Shown: positions 24,153 to 33,354 of the stretch, piece after piece | How positions within the stretch are numbered: the first letter of the stretch is position 1 | How the letters are laid out: every line of letters begins with the position of its first letter | Origin: DASUPK01 sp963782345 | Lineage (GTDB): Bacteria > Actinomycetota > Thermoleophilia > Solirubrobacterales > 70-9 | NCBI GenBank assembly: GCA_963782345.1 | Contig: CAWAJF010000007.1 | Location: 434,001 to 498,000, forward strand | Length of the DNA stretch: 64,000 nucleotides | Reading direction: 5' to 3' | Position numbers and translations under genes: made by a program | Notes under the pieces: generated by a model | The model's database searches: none | Seen by the model: only the letters and a program-made list of their open reading frames with translations | Told to the model about the DNA's origin: nothing

Positions 24153-24821
24153 ATGGACCCCGTGATCGGACTGTTCAGCCATGACCAGCTCGAGCGCTGG
24201 CTGACCGACTACGGGTACCTGGCGGTCTTCGCCCTGGTGGCGGTCGAGAGCATCGGCGTTCCCGTTCCCGGCGAGTCGATGCTGATCGTGGCCGCCGTCT
24301 ACGCGGGCGCTACAGGAGGGCTCTCGATCGTCCTGATCGCCCTCGTCGCGGCGGCCGGCGCCATCGTGGGCGACAACCTCGGATATGCGGTCGGCCGCCA
24401 CGGCGGCTGGCGCCTGCTGAGGCGCTACGGGCACTACGTGAGGCTCGACGAACGGAAGCTGAAGCTCGGCCGGTATATGTTCATGCGCCACGGGGGGAAG
24501 GTCGTCTTCTTCGGGCGCTTCGTCGGCATCCTGCGCACCTACTCCGCTGCGCTCGCGGGAGCGAACCACATGCGCTTCCGGCGTTTCCTGGCCTTCAACG
24601 CCAGCGGGGGCGTCATCTGGGCGTTCACCTATGCCCTCGGCTACTACTTCCTGGCGGACGTGATCGACGGCCTCGGCGCTCCGGGGGCGATCGCGCTGAT
24701 CGTGATCGCCGTTGCCGTCGCCGGCGGCATCCTGCTGCTGATCAGGCGGAACATCGAGGCCTGGGAGGAGCGCGCCGAGCGGGCGCTGCCGGGACCGCTG
24801 TGGACGCCGCAGTTCGAATGA
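24153..24821 (+). CDS. DedA-family membrane protein (SNARE-associated / VTT domain)
   Basis: 222 residues from ATG 24153. DedA proteins are thought to be lipid-carrier flippases that recycle undecaprenyl phosphate or other lipids. Family marks: GVPVPGESMLIVAA (the E/P motif in re-entrant loop 1), GDNLGYAVGRHGG, and KVVFFGRFVGILRTYSAALAGANHMRFRRFLAFN with the arginine that faces the membrane. Four to five helices. Fits the cell-envelope theme with the neighbouring deacetylase; monocistronic. Confidence 0.92.
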   Translation: MDPVIGLFSHDQLERWLTDYGYLAVFALVAVESIGVPVPGESMLIVAAVYAGATGGLSIVLIALVAAAGAIVGDNLGYAVGRHGGWRLLRRYGHYVRLDERKLKLGRYMFMRHGGKVVFFGRFVGILRTYSAALAGANHMRFRRFLAFNASGGVIWAFTYALGYYFLADVIDGLGAPGAIALIVIAVAVAGGILLLIRRNIEAWEERAERALPGPLWTPQFE

Positions 24822-25093
24822 GCCGGTTCCGGCCGCCGGGCCCGCGGAGCGACGCTCCTCATGAGGCGCTCGGCGAGAACGTCCGAAGCGGTATAGGCCA
24901 CGACCGATGGCTACCGCTGGGCGAGGCGCGAGGCGATCCGGGAAGAGGTTTGTCAGCGCGATGACCGGGAACACAGATCGCTGCCGGGTCGACGAAGCGC
25001 GACCCGCTCAGAACCCACCGCGGCATGCACCCTTCGAACACAGGGGCGAAGGGGCCGGCCGGCACGTTGACATCAAGACGAATGGAGGTCCAC

Positions 25094-25855
25094 GTGTCTC
25101 AGTCGTTGGCAAGTCGAGAGGTGATCGAGGTCCTCAAGGTCGATCCGGACCTGGGCAATGGAATCGCGGAGTCTGCGCGCGGCCAGGCGGTGCGATCCTG
25201 CGTCGCCCGGGTGGTCCGGGCGACCACAGGCGACTGGTCGCCGCCGCCGGGCTCGGACGATCGCGGTGGCTTCGGGCTGCTCATGCTCAGCGGCTTCGTC
25301 GCGCGGCGAATCGGCAATCAGCCGGGTACGGCCGCGGAGCTGATCGGCCCGGGCGATCTGATCCGTCCGTCGCTCACGCTCATGGATCAGGGTGACCTCG
25401 GTCTCGAGTCCTCCTGGGCCGTGGTCTCGGACGCGCGGCTTGGGGTGCTTGACGCTCGCTTCGCGTACCGCGCCGCCGCCTATCCCGAGATCGCGGGCAA
25501 CCTGACCGAGCGGGCCCTGACCCGGTCGCGCCTTCTGGTGACCCAGGCCATGATCGCCCGGCAGCGCCCGGTCGAGGAGCGGCTCCGAATGATCTTCGCC
25601 CACCTGGCGGAGCGCTGGGGGCGCGTCCACCCCGACGGCATCCATCTCGACCTCCCACTCACGCACTCGCTGATCGCGGACCTGGTCGCGACGCGCCGGC
25701 CGACGGTGACCAGCGGCCTCGGCGCGCTGGCCGCCAGGGGCCTGGTCGCCCGGACGGCGGATGGGTGGCTGATCGCCTCGGATCAACCTCTGCTCCACAG
25801 CTCGAATGGCGAGGACCCCTCGGAGCACGGGTTCGTCGGGACATCAGCCGCCTGA
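25094..25855 (+). CDS. Crp/Fnr-like transcriptional regulator
   Basis: 253 residues; GTG 25094 chosen because GGAGG stands 5 bases upstream. N-terminal cyclic-nucleotide-like beta roll (GFVARRIGNQPGTAAELIGPGDLIRPS), central dimer helix with VEERLRMIFAHLAERWG, and a C-terminal winged helix with LPLTHSLIADLVATRRPTVTSGLGALAARGLV. The phosphate-binding cassette of true CRP (GE...RSA) is absent, so it probably senses something other than cAMP, or nothing. A paralogue with the same layout is at 33629. It faces the duplicated membrane protein and overlaps its end by 12 bases. Confidence 0.85.
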   Translation: MSQSLASREVIEVLKVDPDLGNGIAESARGQAVRSCVARVVRATTGDWSPPPGSDDRGGFGLLMLSGFVARRIGNQPGTAAELIGPGDLIRPSLTLMDQGDLGLESSWAVVSDARLGVLDARFAYRAAAYPEIAGNLTERALTRSRLLVTQAMIARQRPVEERLRMIFAHLAERWGRVHPDGIHLDLPLTHSLIADLVATRRPTVTSGLGALAARGLVARTADGWLIASDQPLLHSSNGEDPSEHGFVGTSAA

Positions 25856-27220
25856 CCCGGCCAGTCTTGCCTCGCGAATCTCGCGCCGCCTCACGGCCCA
25901 TCCGTATCCGTCCCACAAGACCAGCAGCGCCGCCCCCAGCAGCGCGCCGGCGGCGTCCAGGCCGAGCTGCGTGATCAGGACTCCGTAGTCCACCCCGAAG
26001 CTGGCGCCGAGCACGTGGGTGGCGACGTACAGATAGAGCTCGTAGACGATGCCGGCCGAGAACCCGAATGAGAAGGCGATCAGTCCGATCGCGACCCGCT
26101 CGTGCACATATCGGGAGGCGAGGCTCGGGACGAGCTCCAGCCGGATCAGCGCGACGTAGAGGATCGGCGCGGTGGCGAGGGAGACGACCACGTGGGTGGC
26201 CGCCTCATAGGGATCGAGCACCTCCAGTTGACCTGCGAGCGCTCCCCAGGCCTGCATCGCCATCGCGGCCATGAACGCCAGGTCGAAGAGGCGCGGCGGC
26301 CGGAGCTCGCGGACGAGGGCGACCGCGACGCAGGTAAGCCCGAAGCGCACGGCGGCATCGGGGTTCCCGTCCATGAGAGCCACCACGATGCCCGCGCCGA
26401 AAGAGAGCCTGAGCAGATCGAGGGGCCCGCGCAGGGCTCCGTTCCACTTGTGTCCCAAGATTCCCGGGAGCGCTGGGGGTTCGTCCAGCCGACGCGCCCC
26501 GGGCTTCGGGACCTTCGCCATGACCTCCTCGCCGAAGCCCTCGACCGGATCGTCCCCGCGCGCGGACCCCCCCAGCCGCGCGCGCCGGCGGGTGCCCCAG
26601 CCACGGCGGTCCCAGACCAGGATCAGCACGGCCCCGAGCAGCGACCCGATCCCGTCCACCGTCAGGTCGCCGATCGAGTCCCCGTAGCTGACGTAGAGGT
26701 GGGCGCCGAGGAAGCGATCGGCGAACCACTCGTAGATCTCGTAGAGGCCGCCCATGAACGACCAGCCCAGCGCCGTCGCCAGCAGGACCATCCCGACCCG
26801 GTGGCGCCGCAGGCTGTCACTGGCGAGATCGGGCACCACGTCCAGCCGGACGAGCGCCAGATAGAGCAGCGCCGCGCTCGCTCCCGAGAGCACCGTGTGG
26901 ACGACCTTGTCGTACGCGTAGATCTGGTCGAACGCGCCGAACACGTTGCCCCAGGCCTGCAGCCACATCGCCGAGACGAAGGCGAAGTCGAAGAGGCGCG
27001 GGGCGTCGATCGCCCGCGGGATCAGCACGACCAGAAAGGTGAGCAGCAGGCGAAAGCTCTGCTCGCGCGGGCCGGTGAGGAGCGTGACCGCCGCGCCGAT
27101 GAGGAGGGCCAGGCGCATCAGGTCCACCGGGTCGCGCACCCACCGCGCCCAATCCCCCAGCATCCAGCCGGGCAGCCGCTCGCCGGGCGATGTCCGGAAT
27201 CGCTGCGTCGCGGTCTCCAT
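25844..27220 (-). CDS. membrane protein made of two duplicated units
   Basis: 458 residues from ATG 27220 (GTG 27295 is the alternative). Two halves (about 1-220 and 245-458) share the same order: DxxxLxRL helix, RLFDFAFVSAMWLQAWGN versus RLFDLAFMAAMAMQAWGA, a DKVVHTVLSGAS versus EAATHVVVSLAT helix, YLALVRLDVVPDLAS versus YVALIRLELVPSLAS, then GLYEIYEWFADRFLGA versus IVYELYLYVATHVLGA, and a terminal GSLLGAVLILVWD versus GALLGAALLVLWD. Each half has about five helices. This resembles tandemly fused DUF2238/YjdF-like units. Function unknown. Second gene of a minus run after the PHP protein. Confidence 0.8.
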   Translation of the reverse strand: METATQRFRTSPGERLPGWMLGDWARWVRDPVDLMRLALLIGAAVTLLTGPREQSFRLLLTFLVVLIPRAIDAPRLFDFAFVSAMWLQAWGNVFGAFDQIYAYDKVVHTVLSGASAALLYLALVRLDVVPDLASDSLRRHRVGMVLLATALGWSFMGGLYEIYEWFADRFLGAHLYVSYGDSIGDLTVDGIGSLLGAVLILVWDRRGWGTRRRARLGGSARGDDPVEGFGEEVMAKVPKPGARRLDEPPALPGILGHKWNGALRGPLDLLRLSFGAGIVVALMDGNPDAAVRFGLTCVAVALVRELRPPRLFDLAFMAAMAMQAWGALAGQLEVLDPYEAATHVVVSLATAPILYVALIRLELVPSLASRYVHERVAIGLIAFSFGFSAGIVYELYLYVATHVLGASFGVDYGVLITQLGLDAAGALLGAALLVLWDGYGWAVRRREIREARLAGSGG

Positions 27221-27310
27221 CTCCCGGGCATACCCGCCCTGCGCGCGGCAAACGGCAGCCAGGTCTCCCCCGTGACCGGTTGCCTCGCCTGCCACCGTGG
27301 AAGTCGGAGG

Positions 27311-28357
27311 TCATACAGCCCCGAAGCCGTGTGGGCGCACGTAGATCGGATTCGAGACGATCCAGCGCCGCGCCAGCCCCTCGTGGTCGAGCCACGCCTC
27401 GGCCCGCCAGACGCCGGGCTCGCCGGCCGGATGGTCGAGCGACTCCGCCCGGCTCTCCACCACGCAGCTCGAGTCGTGGATCAGCCGGATCTGCGCCTCT
27501 CGGGGACACCTGACGCGGATCGTCCAGTCGCCCTCCGGCGCCTCCTCTCCCATCTCGATCCTGGCGGAGTCCGATTCCGCCCAGAGGGAGAAGCCGGCCG
27601 CGGGAGCGACCCAGTCCATCGCGAGGTAAGCCCGGCCGGCACCGAGCCCCGAGAGGATCCGGTCACGGTCCTCCGAGGCGTCCCCGGTCGGCGTGCAGTC
27701 GACGTGGGTGCTGAGCAGCCCGAGGAAGCGCTCGTGGCGCATCGGGGAGATCACCCGTCCGCGAACGCGGAACCCGGACTGGTGCGCGTCCAGCCCTCCG
27801 ATGGCCGGAACTCGGCGCCTCGCGGCGATCGCATCCCAGAGGGCGAGGTGCTCGGCCGGGGCACCCGCGAGCAAGCGCTCCGGATGCCGGAGGAACGAGA
27901 TGGCCTGCCGCGGGTTCGACCAGCGCTCGGCCTCGTCGGTGAGCACGCTCCACAGCTCCACCCCCGTGCGCTCGCATTCGTCGAGCGCCCGCCATGGATG
28001 CGGTCGCCCGATGCGGCGCGACATTCGCGAACCCTCTGAGAACGGATGCGCGGCGAAGCTGATCCCTCCGGCAGCGTCCACCGCGGCGCAGATCTCGGGC
28101 TCGCTCAGCCCCCTGTGCGCGATCTCCTCGCCGACCCCGAAGGCGAGCAGGTGACCGTCCCGCGGCGAGACCTCCAGCCCGATCACGCACAGCACCCCGT
28201 CGTGCCACCCCTCCCAGCCGTCACGGCGCGCCTCGATGCTGTCGTGATCGGTGATCAGGAGCGCGTCGATGCCGATCCGCTGGGCCACATCCAGGAGCTC
28301 CGGAATGGTCGCCGTGCCGTCCGAGTAGGTCGTGTGCATGTGGATCGCGCACCGCAT
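27311..28357 (-). CDS. PHP-domain phosphoesterase
   Basis: 348 residues. Trinuclear metal site of the PHP fold: HMHTTYSDG at the N-terminus, LLITDHDSIE (second motif), GLEVSPRDGHLLAFG, then AAHPF and GLDAH. C-terminal 100 residues form a separate beta-rich domain (WTIRVRCPREAQIRLIHDS). Substrates of these single proteins vary (histidinol phosphate, nucleotides, AMP). Start ATG 28357. Sits 10 bases after the MFS gene stop, and its stop is close to the downstream membrane gene, so a three-gene operon is likely. Confidence 0.9.
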   Translation of the reverse strand: MRCAIHMHTTYSDGTATIPELLDVAQRIGIDALLITDHDSIEARRDGWEGWHDGVLCVIGLEVSPRDGHLLAFGVGEEIAHRGLSEPEICAAVDAAGGISFAAHPFSEGSRMSRRIGRPHPWRALDECERTGVELWSVLTDEAERWSNPRQAISFLRHPERLLAGAPAEHLALWDAIAARRRVPAIGGLDAHQSGFRVRGRVISPMRHERFLGLLSTHVDCTPTGDASEDRDRILSGLGAGRAYLAMDWVAPAAGFSLWAESDSARIEMGEEAPEGDWTIRVRCPREAQIRLIHDSSCVVESRAESLDHPAGEPGVWRAEAWLDHEGLARRWIVSNPIYVRPHGFGAV

Positions 28358-28366
28358 CCGCCGGCC

Positions 28367-29653
28367 TCAGCGATCCTGACGGCCGATCACGGCTCGTGCT
28401 CGGGACAGCAGGGGGAGGCTGAGCAGCACCGCGATCGAGGCGACGCCCCACATCGCCGCGTAGCCGTCCGTCGAGCTCAGGATCCCGCGGCTGAGCTGGA
28501 TCGCCACCCCCGCCAGGATAGGGCCGAGCATCGTCCCGACTCCGCGGGTGAGCTCGAAGACCCCTGCCGCGGCTCCATACCTTCCTTCCGGCATCACGTT
28601 CATCACCGCCGCAAAGGCCAGGGTCATCACGACGCCGCCGGCGAACGAAACGAACGGCACGGCCACCAGGGCGATCGGGCTCTGGGTGACGAGCGGAACG
28701 AGCAGGCCGAGGCCGTAGACCACGACGCCGGCGCGCAGCACGCGGAGCTCACCGATGCGGTCTCCAAGCGGACCGCCGACAAGCGCGCCGGCGATGATCG
28801 CGACGGCGGCAGCGCTGAGCACGGCGGAAGCGAAGCTGCTGCTGTGTCCCAATCCGGCCGTGAAGAAGAGGATCACGAAGGTCTTGATGGCTCCGAGCGC
28901 GAGCTCCCAGAGCAGGTTCGCGCTGACGAGCAGCCGGATGGGCCGCTCGCGAAGGATCTCTCGCGCCGCCGCGATCGTCCCCTGCTCGGACCGGTCCGCT
29001 TCCCCGTTCTGCCTGCTCGCGGACGGGACGCTCAGGAAGAAGAGCGCCGTGGTGGCCACGAGGACCACGGCCGCGAGGGCGAAGGGGATCTCCCTGCCGA
29101 TCGAGAGCAGGACGCCGCCGCCGACCAGCGCGACCACCAGCCCCGCCTCGCGGAGGGTCTTCTGGGCCGACTGCGAGCGACCCCGCATCTCGTTCTGGAC
29201 GAGGTCGGGGTACTCCGCGCGGTAGGGCGGATAGAAGAGGAAGTACCCGACGTAGAAGGTCAGCAGGATCGGGGCGACGCCGGTGACGCTCCGCGCGAGC
29301 GGCATTGCGATCAGCGCCGCTGCGGCGAGAGGAGCCCCCGCCAGGATGAAGGGCATTCGACCGCCGATCGGCGTCTGCAGAGAGTCCGAGCGCCGGCCGA
29401 CGAACGGCGGGATGAACAGCGCGAGCAGCCCCTCGGTCCCGATCAGCACCCCGATCACCGTCGGTCCGGAGATCTCGCTGAGCAGAACCGGCAAGTAGGT
29501 CGAGACCGTCGTCGCCGCCAGAGCAAGGCCCAGGCTGGGAAGCGCAAGGAGGAGCAGGAAGCGCCGGTCGCCGTGCCGCTTCCCTCCCCCGGCGAGGGTT
29601 CGGCCGATTCGCTGCCGCCCCCTTTCGAGCGCGCGGGTGGGGTTCGTTGCCAT
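28367..29653 (-). CDS. MFS transporter
   Basis: 428 residues from ATG 29653, preceded by GAGGG. Twelve predicted helices in two bundles; the A-like loop GRRSDSLQTPIGGRMPFILAG between helices 2 and 3 resembles the RSD-x-R-R-P(Y/F)I loop of glycoside-pentoside-hexuronide/SLC45 sugar transporters. Second-half loop GPLGDRIGELRVLRAG. Probably sugar or drug transport; the exact substrate cannot be named. Divergent from the AI-2E family gene with 44 bases between starts. Confidence 0.88.
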   Translation of the reverse strand: MATNPTRALERGRQRIGRTLAGGGKRHGDRRFLLLLALPSLGLALAATTVSTYLPVLLSEISGPTVIGVLIGTEGLLALFIPPFVGRRSDSLQTPIGGRMPFILAGAPLAAAALIAMPLARSVTGVAPILLTFYVGYFLFYPPYRAEYPDLVQNEMRGRSQSAQKTLREAGLVVALVGGGVLLSIGREIPFALAAVVLVATTALFFLSVPSASRQNGEADRSEQGTIAAAREILRERPIRLLVSANLLWELALGAIKTFVILFFTAGLGHSSSFASAVLSAAAVAIIAGALVGGPLGDRIGELRVLRAGVVVYGLGLLVPLVTQSPIALVAVPFVSFAGGVVMTLAFAAVMNVMPEGRYGAAAGVFELTRGVGTMLGPILAGVAIQLSRGILSSTDGYAAMWGVASIAVLLSLPLLSRARAVIGRQDR

Positions 29654-29697
29654 ACCGCCCTCGTTTCCCGCAGCGGCATCTCGGTAATCCGAACCCA

Positions 29698-30810
29698 GTG
29701 TCGGGGTTTCCACACAGGGTCTCTGTCGAGTACCGCGCGGTACTGCTGGCGGCCGCGCTCGTCGTCGCGGGAATCCTCTTCAGCGAGCTGCTCACCCTGC
29801 TCGTGGCGATCCTGATCACGGTCCTGGTGGCGATTCCCCTGGAGGCGGCGGCGACCAGGCTCGAGCGCCTCGGCGTGCCCAGGCCGATCGGCGCCCTCGC
29901 GGGACTGCTGCTCGGGATCGCGGTGATTGCCGGGATCCTGGCGCTCATCTTGCCTCCGCTGATCCACCAGGTGCAGCAGTTCATCGATCAGGTCCCGTCG
30001 ATAGTGGACGACCTGCGCGCGAAGGTCAGGGACCTGACCGGCGCGGAGCCCGGGGTGGTCGGGGACCGAGCGCGCCAGGCGCTCCAGCGGTACACGAGTG
30101 ATCCCGCGGCCGTCGCGGGCCGCCTTGCGACGCTCGGATTCAGCCTCGCGAGCATGGTCGCCGCGGTCATCCTGATCATCGTCACCGCCTACTACATGGC
30201 CGTTCGGCCGCGCCCCCTGATCGATGGCGTGCTCTCGCTCCTCGGGCCCGAGCGCCGCGAGTGGGGCGAGGGTCTGCTCTCGAGGATCCGGGCCGCCTGG
30301 ATCGGCTGGATGCAGGGAGTCGCCGCGGACATGCTGGTCACCGGCACCCTGACCTTCATCGGGCTGACGGCGATCGGGCTCCACTATGCGGCGCTGTTCG
30401 CAGTGATCCCAGCGCTGCTGGTCGTCGTCCCGTACTTCGGGGCGGTTGCGGGCGCGATCCCGCCGATCCTCTACGGGCTCACCCAGTCACCGACCGAAGC
30501 GGCCCTGGTGCTGGCGGTCTACCTCCTCGTCCAGCAGGTGGAGGGGCATCTGATCATCCCGCTGGTCATGTCGAACCGCGTTCGGCTTCACCCCGCGGTG
30601 ATCGCGATAGGCGTCGTGGCGGTTGGATCGCTCTTCGGCTTCATCGGGCTGTTCGTCGCGGTGCCCATCCTGTCGCTGATCACGATCCTCGTCGACGAGA
30701 TCTGGGTGCAGCCGCGCCACCGGGCAGCAGCGGGGCGCGAGGCCCGCTCGAACGGCTCCGCGGCCGACCGGCCCAAGGCGGGGGTGGGCCGCGAGGCCGT
30801 CGCGTCGTGA
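29698..30810 (+). CDS. AI-2E family transporter (TqsA/PerM type)
   Basis: 370 residues from GTG 29698; the frame also opens upstream but overlaps the MFS gene. Typical layout: two N-terminal helices with a basic loop, a large central extracytoplasmic segment (about 90-150, QVPSIVDDLRAKVRDL), and five C-terminal helices with LVVVPYFGAVAGAIPP, QQVEGHLIIPLVMSNRVRLHPAVI and GLFVAVPILSLI. Members export AI-2, or act as Na+(Li+)/H+ antiporters. The tail is basic and disordered. No SD seen. Confidence 0.9.
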   Translation: MSGFPHRVSVEYRAVLLAAALVVAGILFSELLTLLVAILITVLVAIPLEAAATRLERLGVPRPIGALAGLLLGIAVIAGILALILPPLIHQVQQFIDQVPSIVDDLRAKVRDLTGAEPGVVGDRARQALQRYTSDPAAVAGRLATLGFSLASMVAAVILIIVTAYYMAVRPRPLIDGVLSLLGPERREWGEGLLSRIRAAWIGWMQGVAADMLVTGTLTFIGLTAIGLHYAALFAVIPALLVVVPYFGAVAGAIPPILYGLTQSPTEAALVLAVYLLVQQVEGHLIIPLVMSNRVRLHPAVIAIGVVAVGSLFGFIGLFVAVPILSLITILVDEIWVQPRHRAAAGREARSNGSAADRPKAGVGREAVAS

Positions 30811-30972
30811 TGGCGTGGAGATGGGCCTGATCAGATCTGCGCTAGAACAAGCGTCGTGAGCGAGGGCGGGTCGCAGGAGGGAAGGTCTCCATCCCGGATG
30901 GTCGACGAGAGGATCGACGGGCTGGGCGACTGGCGGAGCGACGGCTGACCGAGCTGCCGCCGTGGCGGCGCT

Positions 30973-31425
30973 TCAATCGCGAGTGCGGCCACCGTCCCCC
31001 GGCGGATTGTCGACCGGCAAGCCGGCGCCTCGCCAGGCCTGGAAACCGCCGATCACGTCGGCGACATCGAGCCCCAGTCGTCGCAGGTTCGCGGCGGCGA
31101 GACTCGACTGGTAGCCCTCGTCGCAGATCACGATCACCTGGCGATCGCGCCGGGCGAGCGCCGGATCGTGGTGCTCGCAGGCCGGATCGAGCCTCCACTC
31201 GAGGGCGTTACGAGGCACTAGCGCGGCGCCGGGGATGATTCCGTCCCCTGAGCGCTGGGACTCCGAGCGGATGTCGATCAGGCGAGCACCTTGGCGCGTC
31301 GCCTCCAGCGCCTGGCCCGGTGAGAGCCGGAGGATGCCGCGACGAGCCTCGGCCAGCAGCTCCTCGACGCTTTCAGCTCGATGGGCCAGGCTCATCGAGT
31401 CCACACGATCAGCTGATTCAGGCAC
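30973..31425 (-). CDS. rhodanese-domain protein
   Basis: 150 residues, single rhodanese domain: LIDIRSESQRSGDGIIPGA, RQVIVICDEGYQSSLAA with the catalytic Cys in ICDEGY, and VIGGFQAWRGAGLPV. The six-residue active loop CDEGYQ matches thiosulfate:cyanide transferases with six residues; acidic-first loops are common in hypothetical forms. N-terminal 20 residues (SVEELLAEARRGILRL) may form a helical cap. The gene upstream overlaps by 8 bases and encodes a membrane protein. Confidence 0.9.
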   Translation of the reverse strand: MPESADRVDSMSLAHRAESVEELLAEARRGILRLSPGQALEATRQGARLIDIRSESQRSGDGIIPGAALVPRNALEWRLDPACEHHDPALARRDRQVIVICDEGYQSSLAAANLRRLGLDVADVIGGFQAWRGAGLPVDNPPGDGGRTRD

Positions 31426-31858
31426 CGCGCTGACGGGCGACGAGCATCAGCTGGATGCTCGCACCGAGGAGGTAGAGGACCGTCGCCGTGAATATCGCGA
31501 GAGACCATGAAAGCCGGCTGGGGATCTGGGCGATCAGGGCGACCGCCCCGACGGCGATCCCCACCGCGAACCAGTTGAGCACCCCCGTGACAACCCGCTC
31601 CCTGCCGAGCTCCGAGAGGTCCAGTGCCTCGAGATGCCGGCGGGCGGCGATCGCGAAGATCGAGAACCCGGCGAGCGCGCCGACCACGAAGAGAAACACG
31701 TCACCGACGTTCGGCGAGCCACGAAAGTGGATCAGGACCGCCCCGGAGCTCCAGACGGAGACCGTGTAGCCGTAGGGTGCTGCGCTGGCCGAGGCGAGGC
31801 TTCCCAGGGCGGCGCCGAACCGGATCGAATCGGTCCGGTCCTGCCGGTCCCTATTCAT
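31418..31858 (-). CDS. four-helix membrane protein, unknown function
   Basis: 146 residues with four hydrophobic segments (about 16-36, 46-68, 88-110 and 116-138). The loop between helices 2 and 3 is basic (AARRHLEALDLSELGRERV), so it is cytoplasmic. No family recognised. Overlaps the rhodanese gene by 8 bases, so the two are likely produced together; a sulfur or redox link is only a guess. Confidence 0.7.
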   Translation of the reverse strand: MNRDRQDRTDSIRFGAALGSLASASAAPYGYTVSVWSSGAVLIHFRGSPNVGDVFLFVVGALAGFSIFAIAARRHLEALDLSELGRERVVTGVLNWFAVGIAVGAVALIAQIPSRLSWSLAIFTATVLYLLGASIQLMLVARQRGA

Positions 31859-31948
31859 GGATGTCCTTCGCCCTGATCACGGTTTCGTCGGTCGGCTGCC
31901 GCACCCCCTCCAGCCTTTCCCGCGCTCAGCCCCGCAAACACCCGGTCC

Positions 31949-32716
31949 TCATGAGTAGGTGTCCCAGGCCAGGAGCTCCGGGAGGGGATCGTATGGTTGC
32001 CCCCCGGCGTACCAGCCGGGCGCCGTCCAGTGCTCGAAGTGGAGATGGCAGCCCACCGCGTTGCCGGTCTCGCCGACGTGGCCGATCTGCTGGCCCGGAT
32101 AGGTGGGGGTCCCGACCACGGCCCAGGAGCGCTTGGTCATGTGCATGTAGACCGTGTCGGTTCCGTCAGTGCCGTGAATCACCAGGTAGTAGCCGGCCCC
32201 GCTCGCCTGGTAGGCCCGGGCCGTGACGACGCCCGCCTGGGCGGCATACATCTTGGTGCCGCACGGCGCGAAGATGTCCTGGCCCTGGTGGACGTGACCC
32301 GACCGTGGCGCCCCGAAGCGCGCCTCGGCACCGCCGAAGTTGTGCGGGTCGCCGACCGGAAAGGAATAGTTGCCGGCCGCCGCGCGCCGGCGCGCGAGCT
32401 TGCGCTCGCGGCGCCTGCTGATGATTCCCTTGATCCGCTTCGCCTGCTTGCGCTGAACGACGCCGTCGACTTCCCAGTCGCGGCGGCGCTCGAGCCTGCG
32501 GACGTTCTTCCAGGTCAACTTGCCGTAGGCGCCGTCGACCCGCGTCGGGAGCTTCAACCGCGTCAGGTCACGCTGCAGCACCCGCACGTCCTTTCCGCGA
32601 GTGTGGGGCCCGAGCGTACGGTGACCGAACTTCAGCGCAATGGCGTCGGCCGGCGCGCTCAGGGCCAGGGCGATGGAGGCGAGGCCGACGAGCCCTCGCG
32701 GCATCGCCCGCCTCAC
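31949..32716 (-). CDS. secreted M23 peptidase with N-terminal peptidoglycan-binding-like segment
   Basis: 255 residues from GTG 32716, which overlaps the preceding stop as GTGA; ATG 32704 is possible. Signal peptide (LVGLASIALALSAPADA), then a degenerate PG_binding_1 repeat (RTLGPHTRGKDVRVLQRDLTRLKLP), a basic linker (KLARRRAAA), and an M23 domain: GHVHQGQDIFAPCGTKMYA (first ligands H and D) and HLHFEHW (third and fourth His). A zinc endopeptidase that cuts peptidoglycan cross-links. It is coupled to the RlpA-like gene and so falls under the c-di-AMP riboswitch. Confidence 0.9.
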   Translation of the reverse strand: MRRAMPRGLVGLASIALALSAPADAIALKFGHRTLGPHTRGKDVRVLQRDLTRLKLPTRVDGAYGKLTWKNVRRLERRRDWEVDGVVQRKQAKRIKGIISRRRERKLARRRAAAGNYSFPVGDPHNFGGAEARFGAPRSGHVHQGQDIFAPCGTKMYAAQAGVVTARAYQASGAGYYLVIHGTDGTDTVYMHMTKRSWAVVGTPTYPGQQIGHVGETGNAVGCHLHFEHWTAPGWYAGGQPYDPLPELLAWDTYS

Positions 32717-33336
32717 GGGACCACTCCGATCTTCACCTTCGCGCGGCCGACCGCAACGACGCCCAGCTTGGCGGCCAGCTTCCTGGTCAGATCCAGGCCG
32801 TACCCCTTCCGGTAGGGACCGCGGTCGATCACGCGAGCTCGCGTCCAGTGGCCCCGGTAGGCGAGCGTGACACGCGTCCCACACGGCAGCGAGCGGTGCG
32901 CGACTCCCACGGTCTTCTTCGTGAGCCGCACCCCGCAGGCCGTCCGGCGCCCCCAAAGTCCCGGCCCGTACCAGCTTGCTCGGTTCCGTGGCATCCCGGC
33001 CGCGATCGCCTTCATCGTCGGCCGGCCCACCACCCCGTCTTCCTGCAGCCCCGCCGATCGCTGCCGGGAGCGGACGGCGGCGTCGGTCTGGTCGATGAAG
33101 GCTCCGGAATACGGGGCGTCCAGGGCCTCGGAGCGCAGCGCCCAGTTGAGCGTCTTCACGTCGGCTCCACGGTCGCCCAGCTGGAGCGTCCTCGCCCCCA
33201 GCGGGAGCCGGTAGAAGGGAGCTTCGGCGGCCCGTGCCTCGCCGGCCGATCGATCGAGCGGCAGCGCACCGCTCCAACAGCTCGCTACCGCCGCGACGAT
33301 CGCCGCGCAGCGCAACTGCCAACTTGCCTTTGACAT
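32713..33336 (-). CDS. secreted RlpA-like protein with peptidoglycan-binding domain
   Basis: 207 residues. Signal peptide at 1-37, PG_binding_1 module (LQLGDRGADVKTLNWALRS to VVGRPTMKAIAAG) and a double-psi beta-barrel of the RlpA family: ASWYGPGLWGRRTACG, then LPCGTRVTLAYRG and VIDRGPYRKGYGLDLT with the catalytic-site Asp. RlpA enzymes are lytic transglycosylases that cut denuded glycan. AAGAGG precedes ATG 33336. Translation is coupled to the M23 gene. A long leader upstream carries a c-di-AMP riboswitch. Confidence 0.92.
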   Translation of the reverse strand: MSKASWQLRCAAIVAAVASCWSGALPLDRSAGEARAAEAPFYRLPLGARTLQLGDRGADVKTLNWALRSEALDAPYSGAFIDQTDAAVRSRQRSAGLQEDGVVGRPTMKAIAAGMPRNRASWYGPGLWGRRTACGVRLTKKTVGVAHRSLPCGTRVTLAYRGHWTRARVIDRGPYRKGYGLDLTRKLAAKLGVVAVGRAKVKIGVVP

Positions 33337-33354
33337 GCGTTGACCTCTTTCCTG

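Noticed and set aside
26102..28039. 645-codon plus-strand open frame opposite the membrane and PHP genes
   Set aside because: Antisense shadow; both minus-strand genes show family motifs and the plus frame does not.
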